Shown piece after piece: positions 37,958 through 51,500 of a stretch of DNA of 64,000 nt (position 1 is the stretch's first letter; every line of letters begins with the position of its first letter). Origin of the DNA: Erythrocercus mccallii (Eukaryota > Chordata > Aves > Passeriformes > Dicruridae); assembly GCA_013397435.1 (NCBI GenBank), contig VZRG01000280.1, forward strand, positions 437,654 to 501,653. Direction: 5' to 3'. Under the pieces are notes generated by a model, which saw nothing but the letters and a program-made list of their open reading frames with translations, made no database searches and was not told the origin of the DNA. A program made the position numbers and the translations under genes.

Positions 37958-39339
37958 CACAAGGAAAGGAACAGTTATACCAAAAGCTCAGGAAGAAACA
38001 AACAAAAAAAAGAAGCCATATCTCAGAATACTATCAAAGAAATGGAAATCACATATTTTTGGGAATTCTAAAACAGCCAAAACAAAACAACAGAGAAATC
38101 TTTCACATGGGCAAGTAAGTTAGCTGGTCCTCTGAAAAGGAGCTTACATAACAGAAAGACAATTTGGCATTACAGATATGGGTTTTACATGCCCCAATGT
38201 TGTAATTAGATTCCAAAGAGCAGTCACTGGAAAAGTAAAAATAAGATTCTCTTCCCACTAGATTTTTCAAAGGTAACAGTAGCATTTAGCTACAGAGTTA
38301 ACATTAAGTTGTTTTAAATTATTTCAGATAGGAAAGTGTGATGGATTTTTCAACATCATCCTGACTGACATATATACATCAAATAATCAATACTCATGAG
38401 ACTCCACTCCTCTTACTGGCTTGGAGCTCCACAGAGACAATGTCAGAAGCCTCCATTAACTCTACAGGTTGTAGCACTTAGTGTTTCTTCCAAAAATGTT
38501 CACAATCCAGGCTAGTTTTGAAAGTCTAAAACTTGGTCTTTTTCTCTTTCCAATTTTTCTTCCATTAGAGGCAGATACTATTTTTAAATATTCCTTTTAC
38601 CTTCACTTATATATTTCATAAAGTTGATTGATATACTTTTCTAAATTAATATTTCTCGATTTAGTGACTCAGCTCCAGTAGCTTTGAAGTAACAGAAACT
38701 GATATATTACTATTCTGTAAAGATCACTGAAAATAAGGCCTAGGCATCTTTTTTGATTAATAACTGCTGAATAAGTAATGAGCTTTTAATTATTTCAGTA
38801 GTTTTCAGAGACCTAATTGAAAGTTAGTGGGTTTGTTCATGTTTGCATTATATGTTTGGTTTTAGACACTTTCTACCTAAACCTTTAATCCAGCACAAGC
38901 ATGGACTTTTCTTTATTTCTAGTACATATTTTTCCTTTGTAAAAACATCATATTATATTAATAATATTTTGAGATTGATAAATGAAGAAGATAAGTCCAG
39001 GGATGACTTCATCATCATTAACACCTTGAGATTTCTAGGGATTTGTTTTGTTTGTTTTATTTTGTCAAGATGAAATAGAAAATTTCAAAACTTTCCTTTA
39101 AAATCCTAGCTGCAGCCCTAGTAATCAACCAGCATTGATTTGATTCAGGTCCTAGATAAGAGGTAATTTTCCTTTTTTCCACTTTTATCTCCAGTATAAA
39201 AATAATTACACTGTTCAGAGTCTAGACTGCCTGGTAACTTAGTAAGCATTAAAAGCTTACCTGGTTGGCTGGAACAGGTAGCAATAGTTAAATGTGGGGT
39301 CACAAAAGAAAATGGACATCCTATGAATAAGAGCTTTTG

Positions 39340-39670
39340 CAACCTCATTGCTGTCTACAACTTCCTCACTAGGAAAGCAGAGGGGAGACACTTTTCTCTC
39401 TGCTGACCAGTGACCTGAGAAAATGACATGTACTTGTGTCAAGGGAGGTTTAGGTTGGATGTTAGCAGGAGGATCTTCACCTAAGTGGTGGTTGTGCACT
39501 GGAACAGCCTCCTCAGAGAAGTGGTCACACCATCAAGCCTGTCAGAGTACCAAAAATATTTGGAAAATGCTCTCAGGCACATAGTGTGACATTTAGGGAT
39601 GTCCTGTGCAGGGTCAGGAGTTGATAATCCTTGTGGATCCCTTCAAACTCAAGATACTCTGTGATTCTAC
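39340..39670 (+). mobile_element. CR1 LINE 3' fragment
   Basis: The match begins at AACCTCATTGCTGTCTACAA, within the end of ORF2. It runs through the sections on fruitless frame ends (GGAGGTTTAGGTTGGATGTT, CACTGGAACAGCCTCC, GCTCTCAGGCACATAGTGTG) to GGATCCCTTCAAACTC and GTGATTCTAC. It is clearly related to the copy at 19008-19764 but more diverged, and is 5'-truncated as usual for this family. Antisense to CDH18. Confidence 0.9.
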
Positions 39671-40521
39671 AATTATTAATAGAAGTGTCACATTCCTTAC
39701 AGAAGGAGTCATGAACTCCAGTTCCGATTTTGTAATGAATAGTTGTAAAGACAGCCTAGCAGCACCTGAAATTAAAAGAGCACAGAAATGCTGAACCAGT
39801 GCAAGCAGTTCTGGCCAAACACCTTCCTGCCTGGATTAAAGAAGGTAAGTCATGTGTATTATCTAAATGGGCTTCACTGGGAAAAAAACCCCTACTGGAA
39901 TCCTACCTAATGTACCATGAGGATGAACGAAGTGTGAAAAGCCGAATGAGGCATAGAAGATAAATAGTCACCAAAAAAAAAACCCAAAAACATTTGAAAG
40001 GTTTTAGTGTTGCTTATGGTGTAAGAAACTCCTGAATATTTACTGAGCTAGCACCTGATTTATTCTTTTTTTTTTGAAAAAGAAAATAGACTGTCAAGAC
40101 TGCTGTGTACCAAGGTCTTAAAATAGCAAATTTATTAGGAGTTCAAGGAATTTGTAAAAATCAGTGTGAACTCATGATAAGGGTACTTCTGGTACTGTGC
40201 ATAGCTTATCACTAAACAGAAGCTTTAATGGATTTCTTCATGGATAGCATCAATTGAAGGACCACTCACAAAAAATGAAAACCAGCCACATTACAACAGG
40301 TGATTAATCTAGCACCTTATATGGCCAAGGAGATTCATATTAAATGGTACAAATAAAGGATTCTAGGCACATTGTCTTCCAATATGTTAAAAAAATAAAA
40401 AGGAAAACCGAAACCAAAATACCCAACCACAAAAAACTCTCTTGCTATTTAAAAAATGTTATGCAAAAATGCAAACAACAACAACAATAAAATTTAAAAA
40501 AAGCTATGGGGGGGCCTAGTC

Positions 40522-40577
40522 TTTTTTTACATACAAAAATATTCATTCAAAAAATATTTTTTACATACAAAAATATT
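40522..40577 (+). repeat. Short tandem duplication, about 34 bp period
   Basis: TTTTTTACATACAAAAATAT occurs twice, with ATTCATTCAAAAA between, followed by a third partial ATATACAAG. Confidence 0.8.
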
Positions 40578-42811
40578 TTTATATACAAGCCATCAAGCTC
40601 CATAACAAAACCCTATCAGCCTTTGAAATTTTCATTAGAAGAGGGATTATCATTGCCAGACTATAAATGGGTCACATATGATCCTCACCCACTGAAAATA
40701 TGTCAGAACCACTATGCAATCAAAGTTTTATTGTCATAGCAGGATTTTTAAAATTTCGTCTAATTGATGCTTTGATTAGATGATGTGCAAGATGAGCTGT
40801 GTTCTGCTATGTTGTCTTTTACACTATATGTGAGTGGTTAAATGTAGAGATAACTTAAGGCTCCTTGATTTTTTGAAAAAATTATTGAAGATGGTTATTA
40901 GAAAGCATTTTATATTCATAAATAGGCACAGGAAATTATTGAACACTACAAACCAATGGATTTGATACCCTGTTGACCAAATATATTTTATGAAAGAGAG
41001 TTAAATGAGTTATAAAACAGATCTTTCTCAAACAAAAAGGGATCTGAAAAGTTTGCAAACAAGACAGAAGTTTTTAACCTGTAAACATCACTGCATGTAC
41101 ACAGGCAATTAATGCTACAATGAACAGGTAATCTAAACATGACATTAAAAGACGATTAAGGGATTCAGTGCCATCCTCAGTTGGCATGCAAAACTATTTT
41201 GCCTATGATAAGCAGGTGTATGGAAACTACAGGATAAGAGAAATGACATAACCAACGACTAAAGAAATATTTTTGCAACTATACCCATATGATTTGTACA
41301 GAGAGTGACTGTCAGAAGCACAACACAGTAACAACACAATTAGTCAGATAAAATCCAACCACTATTTCTGTAAATATAGCTGCACAAACAGAAATGCTAG
41401 CCATTACCTGCTGTGAAAGGAACAACTGTGAAACACACAGAGATGATTCATTAATCTGACTCATGTCTCTCTCCTTTCCTCAACCAGAGAACAATTCATC
41501 AACATTTATATCTGGGGTCTATGTAGCTAGTCAAGGGTAATACAGGTATGCAAGGCAGTGCAAAGATCCTTTTATATTCCCAAAGCAGCAGAGGCTTTTC
41601 TTTTGTACCATTTCTCTTCCCAAAGAACTTGCTATCAGAATAAAGATCTCTGATTTCTTGAGTCATTCCTCCCATATATTAAGGTCAGGTCACACAATCA
41701 GGGAATAAAGCAAATACATGAGACACTGATGAGCAATTACTTAGTTTAAATGGAAAGAACTTGCAATAGCCCACTTGTGTATAATCCACATGTACTGTTT
41801 GTCCTAACAAATTATTTCTCAAAAGTGAATAGCAAGAGATCCTTTGAGCATTATGGTAGCATCCCACTGACTAGCAAGAAATAAAGAAATGTAAGAGAGA
41901 TCTACGGCAGATGTTTGAGGCTTCAGAAGCAGTTAAAGACGTTTACCTCTTTTTCTTTGCTAGTTCAGCACTGCACTTTAAATTCCTTAAAATCATGTAT
42001 GCTGTTGTTACAGAAATCTTAATAATACATAATATACAAAATTTACATATTATTGGGGTTTCTAGGCTGCACAGAACTGTTTAAGTGTGGAGAAATTTGT
42101 TGCCTGCTAAACAAATAGGTTCAAAAAACACCAAATATGGCAGAACAACAGGCATCAGAGAAGTTAGAGACAACCATGAGGAATAGCCCAATTTCACAGA
42201 GATCTGTGAGAGAAGCAGCTGAATTCCACAGATCATTGCAGAAGCATATGGGGGCTTTTTTGGAGAATCAAGACTTGCAAAGTCAACACTACCCAGATGA
42301 CTATCTGAGTACTACTCTTTAAAGCTGAGATTACCTAGGTAATGTTACCAGAGATACTGAGCTTGGGTGTACTTTTAGGTAAACTAAGACAAATAAGGAA
42401 AAGGTAATTGTGGGCAGTGATAATCACATCACACTTTAACTCAGATGTCCTTAAGGCTATGATTTCTCCTGTGACATTTCTTTGGCCAGACATACTAGAA
42501 TCACTGTTAACCACACAACCTCGCTACTCTGATGTCTCCACGTTGATATGCATATAGTGTGTGTGAACAAAATTTTTACAAGCTCCCGTCTTTCATTTGT
42601 TCCACTAGTCTGTTTAAATTTCTAACTAAATCTTCATCCTAATAAATTTTTGCCCAATTTTACATTTCCAGTACTCAAAGTTATGGAAAGGAAAAATTAA
42701 AAGAAAAAACAACTCCCCAACCAAAATCCCCAAATCATTAAAAACTCTTTATAGGCACTATCAATAAATTTCAGTTCAACAAGTGAATTCAAACTTCTTT
42801 AATCTTAATAA

Positions 42812-43021
42812 TGTGAATATGAGGAAGAACTTCTTTACTATGAGGGCGACTGAGCACTGGAATGGATTGCTGTGGACTCTGTACTCTCCCTCCCTGGAGA
42901 TGTTCAAGAACTATCTGGACACCATCCTGTGCCATGTACTCTAGACTCTGCTTGAGCTGTGAGGCTGGACCAGATGACCCACTGTGGTCCCTTCCAACCT
43001 GACCAGGTCTGTAGTTCTCTA
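42812..43021 (+). mobile_element. CR1 LINE 3' fragment (about 210 bp)
   Basis: The copy starts near AATATGAGGAAGAACTTCTT and contains GAGCACTGGAATGGATTGCT, CTCCCTGGAGATGTTCAAGA and GAGGCTGGACCAGATGACCC, followed by GGTCCCTTCCAACCTGACC. This is the standard bird CR1 3' end but of a different subfamily from the copies at 19008 and 39340. Strongly 5'-truncated. Confidence 0.92.
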
Positions 43022-44569
43022 ATCTTGCATTTTTTCTATCAGAAAGTGAAAATTAACTTGTATGCAAGCTGATTTGCATTGTATACGTATATGCATATTT
43101 TTTCTTTTTTAAGGAGAGTGGAATCCATAAAAAGGATGAGTGGACATTTTTTTCTGTCTTAAGAAACTGTGCATGACACAACATGGTATTTGTAAAACAG
43201 GTAAAAATAACTATAGAAATAACAGTGTACTCGTTAAATAACAATGTTCAGTTATCAGTGAAAGTCAATATTGACATGAAGACGATGGCGACATTTTCTT
43301 TTGTTTGTCTATTTGATACTTTGTTTCTTCTAACCTCTGTGCATATTCTAACCAAAGGACACCAAAACAACAACAACAAAACAAACTGTTTCAATTTTGA
43401 TTCATGTGACAGTATTTTTGAACACATAATATTTAATCATGTTAATTTGGGAATGTTAGTATATTAAGGCAATCTTTTAAAAAATAGTTTTGTGCTAATA
43501 CTAAAACACACAAAGTCATGTTCATTCTCACTCATCTTTTCAGAGTAGAAAGACTTATTTTTAGGTTTTTATTTCAGATTGTTCTTTACTGTTTTTCTTA
43601 AGCTTCTTTTCTGAGGCAGAGAGCCTGTTCTTCATTCCAGCAAACATAGGCTTTTATAACTTTTATGTTACTCTCCTTTTTTTTTTTTTTTGTCAAGATG
43701 TAAGTCACCTCAGTTCTTCCTTGAAAAGTTCTCTGTCATTCTAGAATAGGGGTTTTTAATTTAAACCAAAGTCTTACTAATGGTCTTAAGATTGAGTTTC
43801 ATAGAGTGGACAATTTTCAGACACAAGTTTGTTTTAAGATTTAAAAAGTAAACTGTGTTAAATATACTAATCTCAGTGATTTGCCACAAATTTTGTATAT
43901 GCAATTTTATTTCATGCTTGTGAAAATTTTAGCTTTCATTCTTGTCCTGAAAACTTCACAGGAACATATAAACAGGTAGATAAGCAGAGGTTTCATGTTT
44001 AAGCCATAACATCAGCAAATCCTCAGAAACAGAAGGGGATGGAGAATCTAGGTTAATCAGTAGGATCATGTCTTAGGTTCTGATTTAGCAAGCAAAAAAA
44101 GATTTACTTATCTTTAGGCCTATTAAAGAAAAGCTCATTCACATTAATTGGCTTGTCTGACTAAAACTTAGCTTAAAACAGAACATTTTAAATATCATGT
44201 AATTGGTGTTTTAATGGTGCTAGAAGAACAGCTTTTATACACAGACAATATTATATGTATAAATTCACCAGGAAAACTTATGAATGCAGAATTCAAGTTT
44301 CAAAATATGTTTACCTTCCATTATCACAAATATAGTCTAATTACAAATAAAACTTTTAAGACCATTTTACAATTGTTTGTGAATAAAAGGCATGGTATGT
44401 TATATGAGACTTTCTACTGTGGGTTGAAGAATTTCAAGATATCATTTACCGTGTGTTTATTAGGAAAAAACCAAAAAAAGCGTTCTTTGCATCCAGAGAG
44501 ATCCTCAAACTGTAATTTACATGTTTTCTGGAGATAGCTTTTTTCCTGCAAGTGAGAAGGATGAGGGTT

Positions 44570-44590
44570 TAGTGATGCTGAGCATCACTA
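44570..44590. repeat. Quasi-palindrome, 10 bp arms around one base
   Basis: TAGTGATGCT, G, AGCATCACTA: perfect arms with a single central base, a likely binding-site or cruciform-like symmetry. Confidence 0.9.
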
Positions 44591-45235
44591 TAAGAGTAGC
44601 AGAAACAGAACAGAAGGACTAGCAAAATTTCACTCTCACTTTAAGATGGAAAGCATTCCACAGCAAGGATCCAGATCTGAGCAAGGACTGATATCTCATT
44701 CTCATTTTGAGCCTTATTTGACAGTTCTTATACTGTGTTCAGAGTACTCTATTTAAGCAAGTAATGAAAATTGTAGACTAAGGTACCTAAATAAACAGGA
44801 AAACTATCTTTGAACAAGTTGCAATAAGTTATATCCTACTTGTGAAAGTAGTAATTCAACAGAGTTACTAGAGAGAGAATAATTTAAGGAGTGATAGAAC
44901 AATGAAAAAGAAATTTTAAAGTGCAACAGCTTCCAGGTTTTGATTTTTTTAAATTTTTTTTTAATGAGGCTTGGAATATATACTATGAAAACAATCAAGA
45001 CAAATAATAACTAAAATTATGTACCTATAATTTCATCTCTAACCTACTACTTTTGATTAAATTAAATAAGTATTTCATTGTTAAGAGTACATGAATTTCC
45101 ACGTATTCTAACAGAGCGACTGCTACTGGATATGGATTGAGCTGTTTGTGAGGCTACTAGCAAAACCTCATCAGCCTTTGAGAATAAAAAGGATGCAGTT
45201 ATCAACAAGTAACAAGATTCAACAGGAAACAGATT

Positions 45236-45306
45236 ATAAAAAACTAAACAAAAAAACAACCAAAAAACCCAAAACAAACAAACAAACAAACAAAACCAAC
45301 CAAAAA
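45236..45306 (+). repeat. A/C-rich low complexity with (CAAA)5
   Basis: A-runs broken by C, CC or CCC, with five CAAA units at about 45275-45294. Confidence 0.85.
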
Positions 45307-45473
45307 CTACTCACAGTGATTAGAAAAGCTTAAAAAGCTAATAAAAGTTCATAATCCTGATTTGATGCAAATTTAATAGCATTAAGGAAGCTTTAGACCT
45401 CTTTCTTCTTCACAGAGAAATTGTTTGCACAGGAGGCTAAGGCAAGTTAATACACGGAAGACTAAGGGGCCTC

Positions 45474-45507
45474 TCTTTAACCCCAGCTGATCTTTAACCC
45501 CAGGTGA
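45474..45507 (+). repeat. 17 bp tandem duplication
   Basis: TCTTTAACCCCAGCTGA is followed directly by TCTTTAACCCCAGGTGA, one difference. Confidence 0.9.
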
Positions 45508-48500
45508 TGGCTGATGGAATAAGAGCTTTTACAGCAACTATGTTCCATCCCAAACCCCACCCTATACTGGAGAAACAGCAGTGAAATATTTTGTTTGCTT
45601 GTCATCTGGGGTGACATCGCTTTTGAAGGAGCAGAACAAAGCTGCATTTTTTCATAGTTATGAAATCACTTCCTACACACCATCATTACCATCATCATCA
45701 TGCAGCTTGCTGTAACTTTAAAACTTGAATGTAAGTTCTGTTTCTAAAACTCTAAATTGTGAGCTACTGACATTATTGGTTCTATGCACCTCTTGAGAGT
45801 GAACATTCTGTAAAAGACACCTGTGTCAGATTTGAGCAATACTGACAGGTGTTACACACTTGTGCCTCCCCTTGCATGAAAATGAAGAGCTCTAATATGA
45901 TTATTGCAATAAAGCAGATTTACATATGAGAAGGAAAAGAGACACAGGAAAAGATACACACAGAACAGAATATCCAGTAAAGAACGTCACATTCAGTGCT
46001 TAATCCAAAGGTAATGAAAATAAAAAATATTGAGGAATTAACACAATTCTGAATTGACATTGATGATGTATGAGATTAATAATATTTTGTAGTATTTCCC
46101 CTAAATAATAGAAAGCAAAAAAGTCATCTGTTTCACTATTCCAAAGAGTTAAATACTCCAATTTTGTAATCTAGAGAAACTATTAGTATAAGGTATGAAA
46201 ATTATAAAATAGTAAGTTCTAAGTTTTATAGATTGCATTTCTAACAATTTACCTAAGACTTTCTACCACATTTCATGAAAACAGATATCCTCGACCTCAG
46301 TTAATTATATAAATAGAGAGAAAATATTAAAAAGAGGTTCAATATTATACTGCACTACAAATAATACTCCTGGAAAACACAGGAAAGGACTGAAACTCAT
46401 TAAAATGCAGTCTTATCTTCTACAAATGTTTTCAAAATCAATTATGTTGATCAGTTTCGACTCCAAATTTTAAATTAATAAAAAGTGTGTTGTGTGGTTA
46501 TTTATTTAAATTTTATATTTAAAAATCTGACTTTATATTTTCTTTAGAAACATAAAAAAAGTTTAATTACATATTGTATATTTAATTTTAAAAAAATGCA
46601 AAAAATAAAATTAAGGGGCAAAATGTAATCATGAACCCAAAATGCTTATGCTTGATGCTTACATTTCCAGTTATTTTGTATGTAAATGGGAAATACATAT
46701 CAGAACAATTATTTTTGTGAACAGTATCTCTCCAGCTCAGACAGCAAGGGACTGAGCTTGGACTCCACAACAGGACCAGGTATTTTGGTTAAAGGCCGGT
46801 GCTGCCTGCTCTGTGCTCAGACACCACATGTACACTCATACATGTGTGAGCCAGTTTTATAAGAACTCCCAGTGTATTTGTACTATACCAGGGATATTGC
46901 CAATCAGGGACATCTCCCTCTGTAAAAAAAGGTCAAGAACAAATCACCATGTTATCAAGAGGCAGAGTTCAACCCTGTTCATTTCAGCGTGTATTCAAAC
47001 ACATCTGAGAAATATGACCTGCTGTGAGGAAACAAGAGCTTTAATGCATGAAAAAGGGCATTTGGTATGTGGTTTCCCCATTTAAAAAAGGTACTTAAAG
47101 GATAAGTATATGCTATATATACACTGTAAGATGCCCTTAACATACTTTGGATAGAAAATCATTCAAATATGCATTCTTCATAGACTATTGAAAGCAACAA
47201 TTAACTTATTTTAGCTAATAGATAAAAGCAAACGTAAAGCACTGATATGTCTCAATAATATTTGGTCCTAAACACTACCTAGCCATAGCTTCTTCTAGTA
47301 AATATCCTATTAACTTTTACCACACCCTTCAAGTGTTTTGCCTTATATACATGAAATAAAGCAAATTCTCTATTGTGAGTAACTAAATTTTGCCAAAACC
47401 CCAATTATATAACTAAACATAACAATCTTGAATTGTAGTGGGGTTTTTTTCCCCCTTTCATCCTCTGCCCTTCACTATTTTTATTATGTGGGCTGTAACT
47501 AATCAAAATAGGGGGCTTTTGTGCAATCCAGTTATATACATACACTATCTTATTCTAAACACAGGCATTCTGAATATACAAAAAAACCCTCTCTGCATTT
47601 CTAAAATTCACTTTCTGCTGCACATTTGACTTCTCTTGATAGTAAAGAAATAAAAAAAAACCCTCACAAAAAAACCAACACTTCTTCATAACCAGTATTT
47701 TAGAATAAAGAAGTTATAGACAGGTGAAGTTCCATCTCATCGACTACAGCTGCTTTTAGCAATAGTGTTATGAAAGTAACTCACTAGAGACCACATTTTT
47801 TCTAATTCATTTTTTACTGCATTTTCACCAGGGAGAATGGAAATGGGACTCCAGGGAAGCTGACTACACATGCTAGTGGTAAGACACAGCCTAAAAGGCG
47901 CGAATGATTCAATATGTACAAAAATAAATGACTGAAAGTAAACAATTTATGAGACAGTTCTATTTCTATCTATTTCAATACTCAACCATAAAATCCAATG
48001 TATCAAAAATTTACATGTCAAAATAACATGAACTACCAGAATAACATCAACACACAAAAAAATCCAGCTCATTTTAGTTTATCGGTATTTCTTAAATAAA
48101 CACATTAACAGCTATGTACTACTGATGTCAATATACTCCCACGGTGCACAATTACAGACCATCAGAACAACTGTTCATCACTGACTGAACACTCTCAGTA
48201 ATCATGAACCTTCTCATATGCACAGACAAGGCCCCAAACAGCTAATGTCAAAGTAATCAGTCTTTATCCTTGACACAAACTCACTCATACATGTTGTAAT
48301 TTTGCCTTGAAAAACAGTCTTTAGTGAAATTCAGGAGAAAATATTCTACAGGCCCATAACACAAGCACTTTGTTTCAACTTTTCAATTAAATTCTTTAAT
48401 AAGAGCATAATTAGTGCCAAGAAAAAAAGTGCATAGAAAAACCCTTAGGTAGTAACCCCTCTGATCCTGCTAGACTGAGCAAGATTTTTACAAGTAACCT

Positions 48501-51500
48501 AGGATCAGAATCTTGTTTCTGAAAATAAGATCATCAGATATTTACTGCTCACAAAAGGGATTATAATTCTTCCAATCTTCATAATTCTCTCCAACATCTT
48601 ACTCAGATCATTTGGTTTCACTTCTATGATACCTGCAATTCAGTGACTGCTGTCTACCCCACAGCCTTGACACAGATTATTAATGCAGTATTGCAGCTAT
48701 ATCCCCATGGCAACTTGTTTTCAGATAATTCCTCAAGCCATATTTCTACCAGCCACAGGAGATGTCCCATAATATCACAGTCATTTCTAAAATATGTAAT
48801 ATTTATTAAAAACAAATCAAAACAAACCACTTATTGTTCCATTAAAATCCCACAACCCTTCTAGTTGTGTAATTTGTCATTTTTCTCACTTTTTAAGTTC
48901 TGCCATTCCTCTCTAGCAAATCAGTATTCATTACTCAGGAGCTGAAGTTAGCTTCCATCTAAAACCCAAGGAGACAGCAGAGGAAGGTATGCAATCCCTC
49001 AGAGGCAGAAGTATTAAAACCAAATTTTGTGGATGCAAGAAGTTTGTGGTTAGGCAAGACAGATGATTTCCTTCAACACTCCAAAGTTATTGAAATTTGT
49101 GGTCCACTTCCTCTGGTTTTCCTCTCATTTCCTGCCATCTCACTTCAATCTAGCCCACTTAATGGACAAAAATCCCTTTATCTTTTTGGCTGAATCAGTC
49201 TTTCTCTGGCTATTGTGCTGCATCTGACTTCCCAAGGAAATAAATGAGTGTCAGACATGGTACAAAAATGAGAGAGAAAATATAGCTGGGAGCCATACAT
49301 CTACTAGTCCTGAACAAGAAGATTGATTTTGGTCTAATTGATTGACTGGGTGTAATCTGCATCTTAGGTACATCCCCACAAAAAAAATGTAATACTCCAT
49401 GCTCCTTCCAGCTTCTATTCCATTAAAACATGACACTGTTCTTTTACTTTCCTGCAGTGCTGTTTGTTGCTCTAAAAGGACCAATATTCTGTGTATTCAT
49501 AAAGACGCAGAGAGTAGCTTGTTCCACTGTCGGGGGGTGCTATGACATTCTCCTTCCCTGCACTTGTGTATAAACAAAAGACATTAGAGTATATTAAAGC
49601 CATGTTCATATTCCCTAAGTTAACAAAAGTACAACCTAGTATTATGAACTGCTTCAGCTGCTGTAATATTTTCAATTGCAAGAAGTGCAAAAATTTCATT
49701 TTAAACTAATTTGTTGAAGTAACCAAATTTTTAACATATTATATATTAGGTGCAGAGTTTAAAGATTTTTCTTGTGTGACTCTCCTCGAACAACAGCTTA
49801 AGTGCAAAATACACTCACAAATGTGTCTAAACACTTCTAAGGCCAAGTTTCATACATTAGTGTTCCAGCTCACCTTCTCACATCCAAATCTATCCTGTAA
49901 TATTCATTATTATATAGTGTTTTTTGCTACAGAGATATTTTCTGCTGTGGAGAAATTGCAAGCAGTTAACACCTGCATTTTGAAATTGAAATTTTAATTT
50001 GACGTGAATCAAAAAAGCATTAGAATTAACAGACAAGTGTGCTGCAAACAAAGCTCAGAGTCATTTTTAGTATAAAACAGAGCAGCGTTTTTAATAGCAT
50101 GCAAATACTGTTGACAGGCATGTCTTTATTTAATTAGTTCCTACTTTCCAAGGGCAGAGTTGTGTACACATATCCAAAAAGTGTTTCTAATTTTAGAAAC
50201 TTTGTATATTGAATATTTAAAACTACTTAGTATCCAAATCAATTTAACAGAATGTCACTTAAGGTACTTTTCAGTGTTGGCTGTCAATAATTTATATTGT
50301 ATACCTCAACACTGTTCATGACCTGATCCATAACTACATTCAATCAGATCTCTTGGCTTTCTTTTTGAAGTATTTCAGAGCAGTTATACTTCTATGTGTG
50401 CACATTTTTGTTTGCCCCTCAGTATTATAAAAGTTTCACGCCAATCCATCTGCATATCCTATTTAGTTCTGTGCCTAAAATAGCAGGTAAAAAACTGGCA
50501 CTTACTGTTCAGTGGTTATAGGGCACTTCTCCCTTCTTCCTTTTCCAAATGACTTGCCAAATCAAACCTACTGCCTCATTAGCTGCTGGGAAACAAAAAC
50601 AAAAAAAACCCACATACATGTCAGAATTCAAGAAACTGAGGGAGAAGGCATTTTACTAAAAAAAAATCTTTCAGGGAAAGTAAAGAGCATTGTAACTGTG
50701 GTATTAAAACTTCAACTTTTTTGTTATAACAGTTAACAAGAATTTCTGAACAAGAAATCCCTTCTCAAGAGTGTTGGAGTGGGACACAGAGTTAACATCT
50801 TTAGACAACAAGAACCAAAACAATAACCCCAGAAAAAATATATTAACAATATAAAAAAACTCATAAAACCAGCTCAATTATTTGTCTTTTTACCAAACTG
50901 TGAACCATCAATAGTTCAACAATGAATTATATTTTCCAATGCATTTTTCACTGGTCAAGTGTATTAAAGGATTAGCCAAGGTTTGTCTACCAACATATTA
51001 GTACCAATTTTTATTTTATTTGCAAATACAAATTTTAGCCTTTGATACAGAATTAAGCTTCTTTGAAAACATTTTGCTCTATTTATTTTTTTAAAATATA
51101 AAACCTGTAAATTTCCACTGGAGAAAATGCAATTTTAAAAAAGGCAACTGTAAGAAACATATTTTCTGAAGTACCTGAAAGCTGCTGATTGCTTAGCATT
51201 CCCCAAAGGTGTCAGTAAGCAATTCAGTGCTAACATTGGCTATTCAACAGAGTTATTAATAGCTGTGATTCTAGCACAAATAAAATGTGCTGGAATTATT
51301 CTTATAACACTAGTGTGATGAAGCACCTACAATTTACAGTAAGCCTCATTTACATGACTCCAAGACAGCATTTTAAAAAATCCAAGTTTAAATAGTCCTT
51401 TCAAACTTAATACATATTAGACATGCCACTGTGCTGAGCACAATTCTGTTTCACAAGGTATGTAAAATTCATCATGACAAAAACATGAAATAGGAACATT

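Larger units (their letters stand above)
32541..39339. other. AT-rich intronic sequence without recognised genes
   Basis: Contains an (ATA)n-like tract (34866-34931) and a pyrimidine-rich duplicated tract (37868-37957). Open frames here are short and follow the low-complexity sequence. No gene recognised. Confidence 0.7.

Noticed and set aside
37730..38123. Overlapping plus frames of 113 and 86 codons
   Set aside because: Driven by the pyrimidine-rich duplicated tract; serine, leucine, proline and phenylalanine repeats only.
44214..44537. 107-codon plus frame
   Set aside because: Random-looking composition without motif, neighbours or splice sites.
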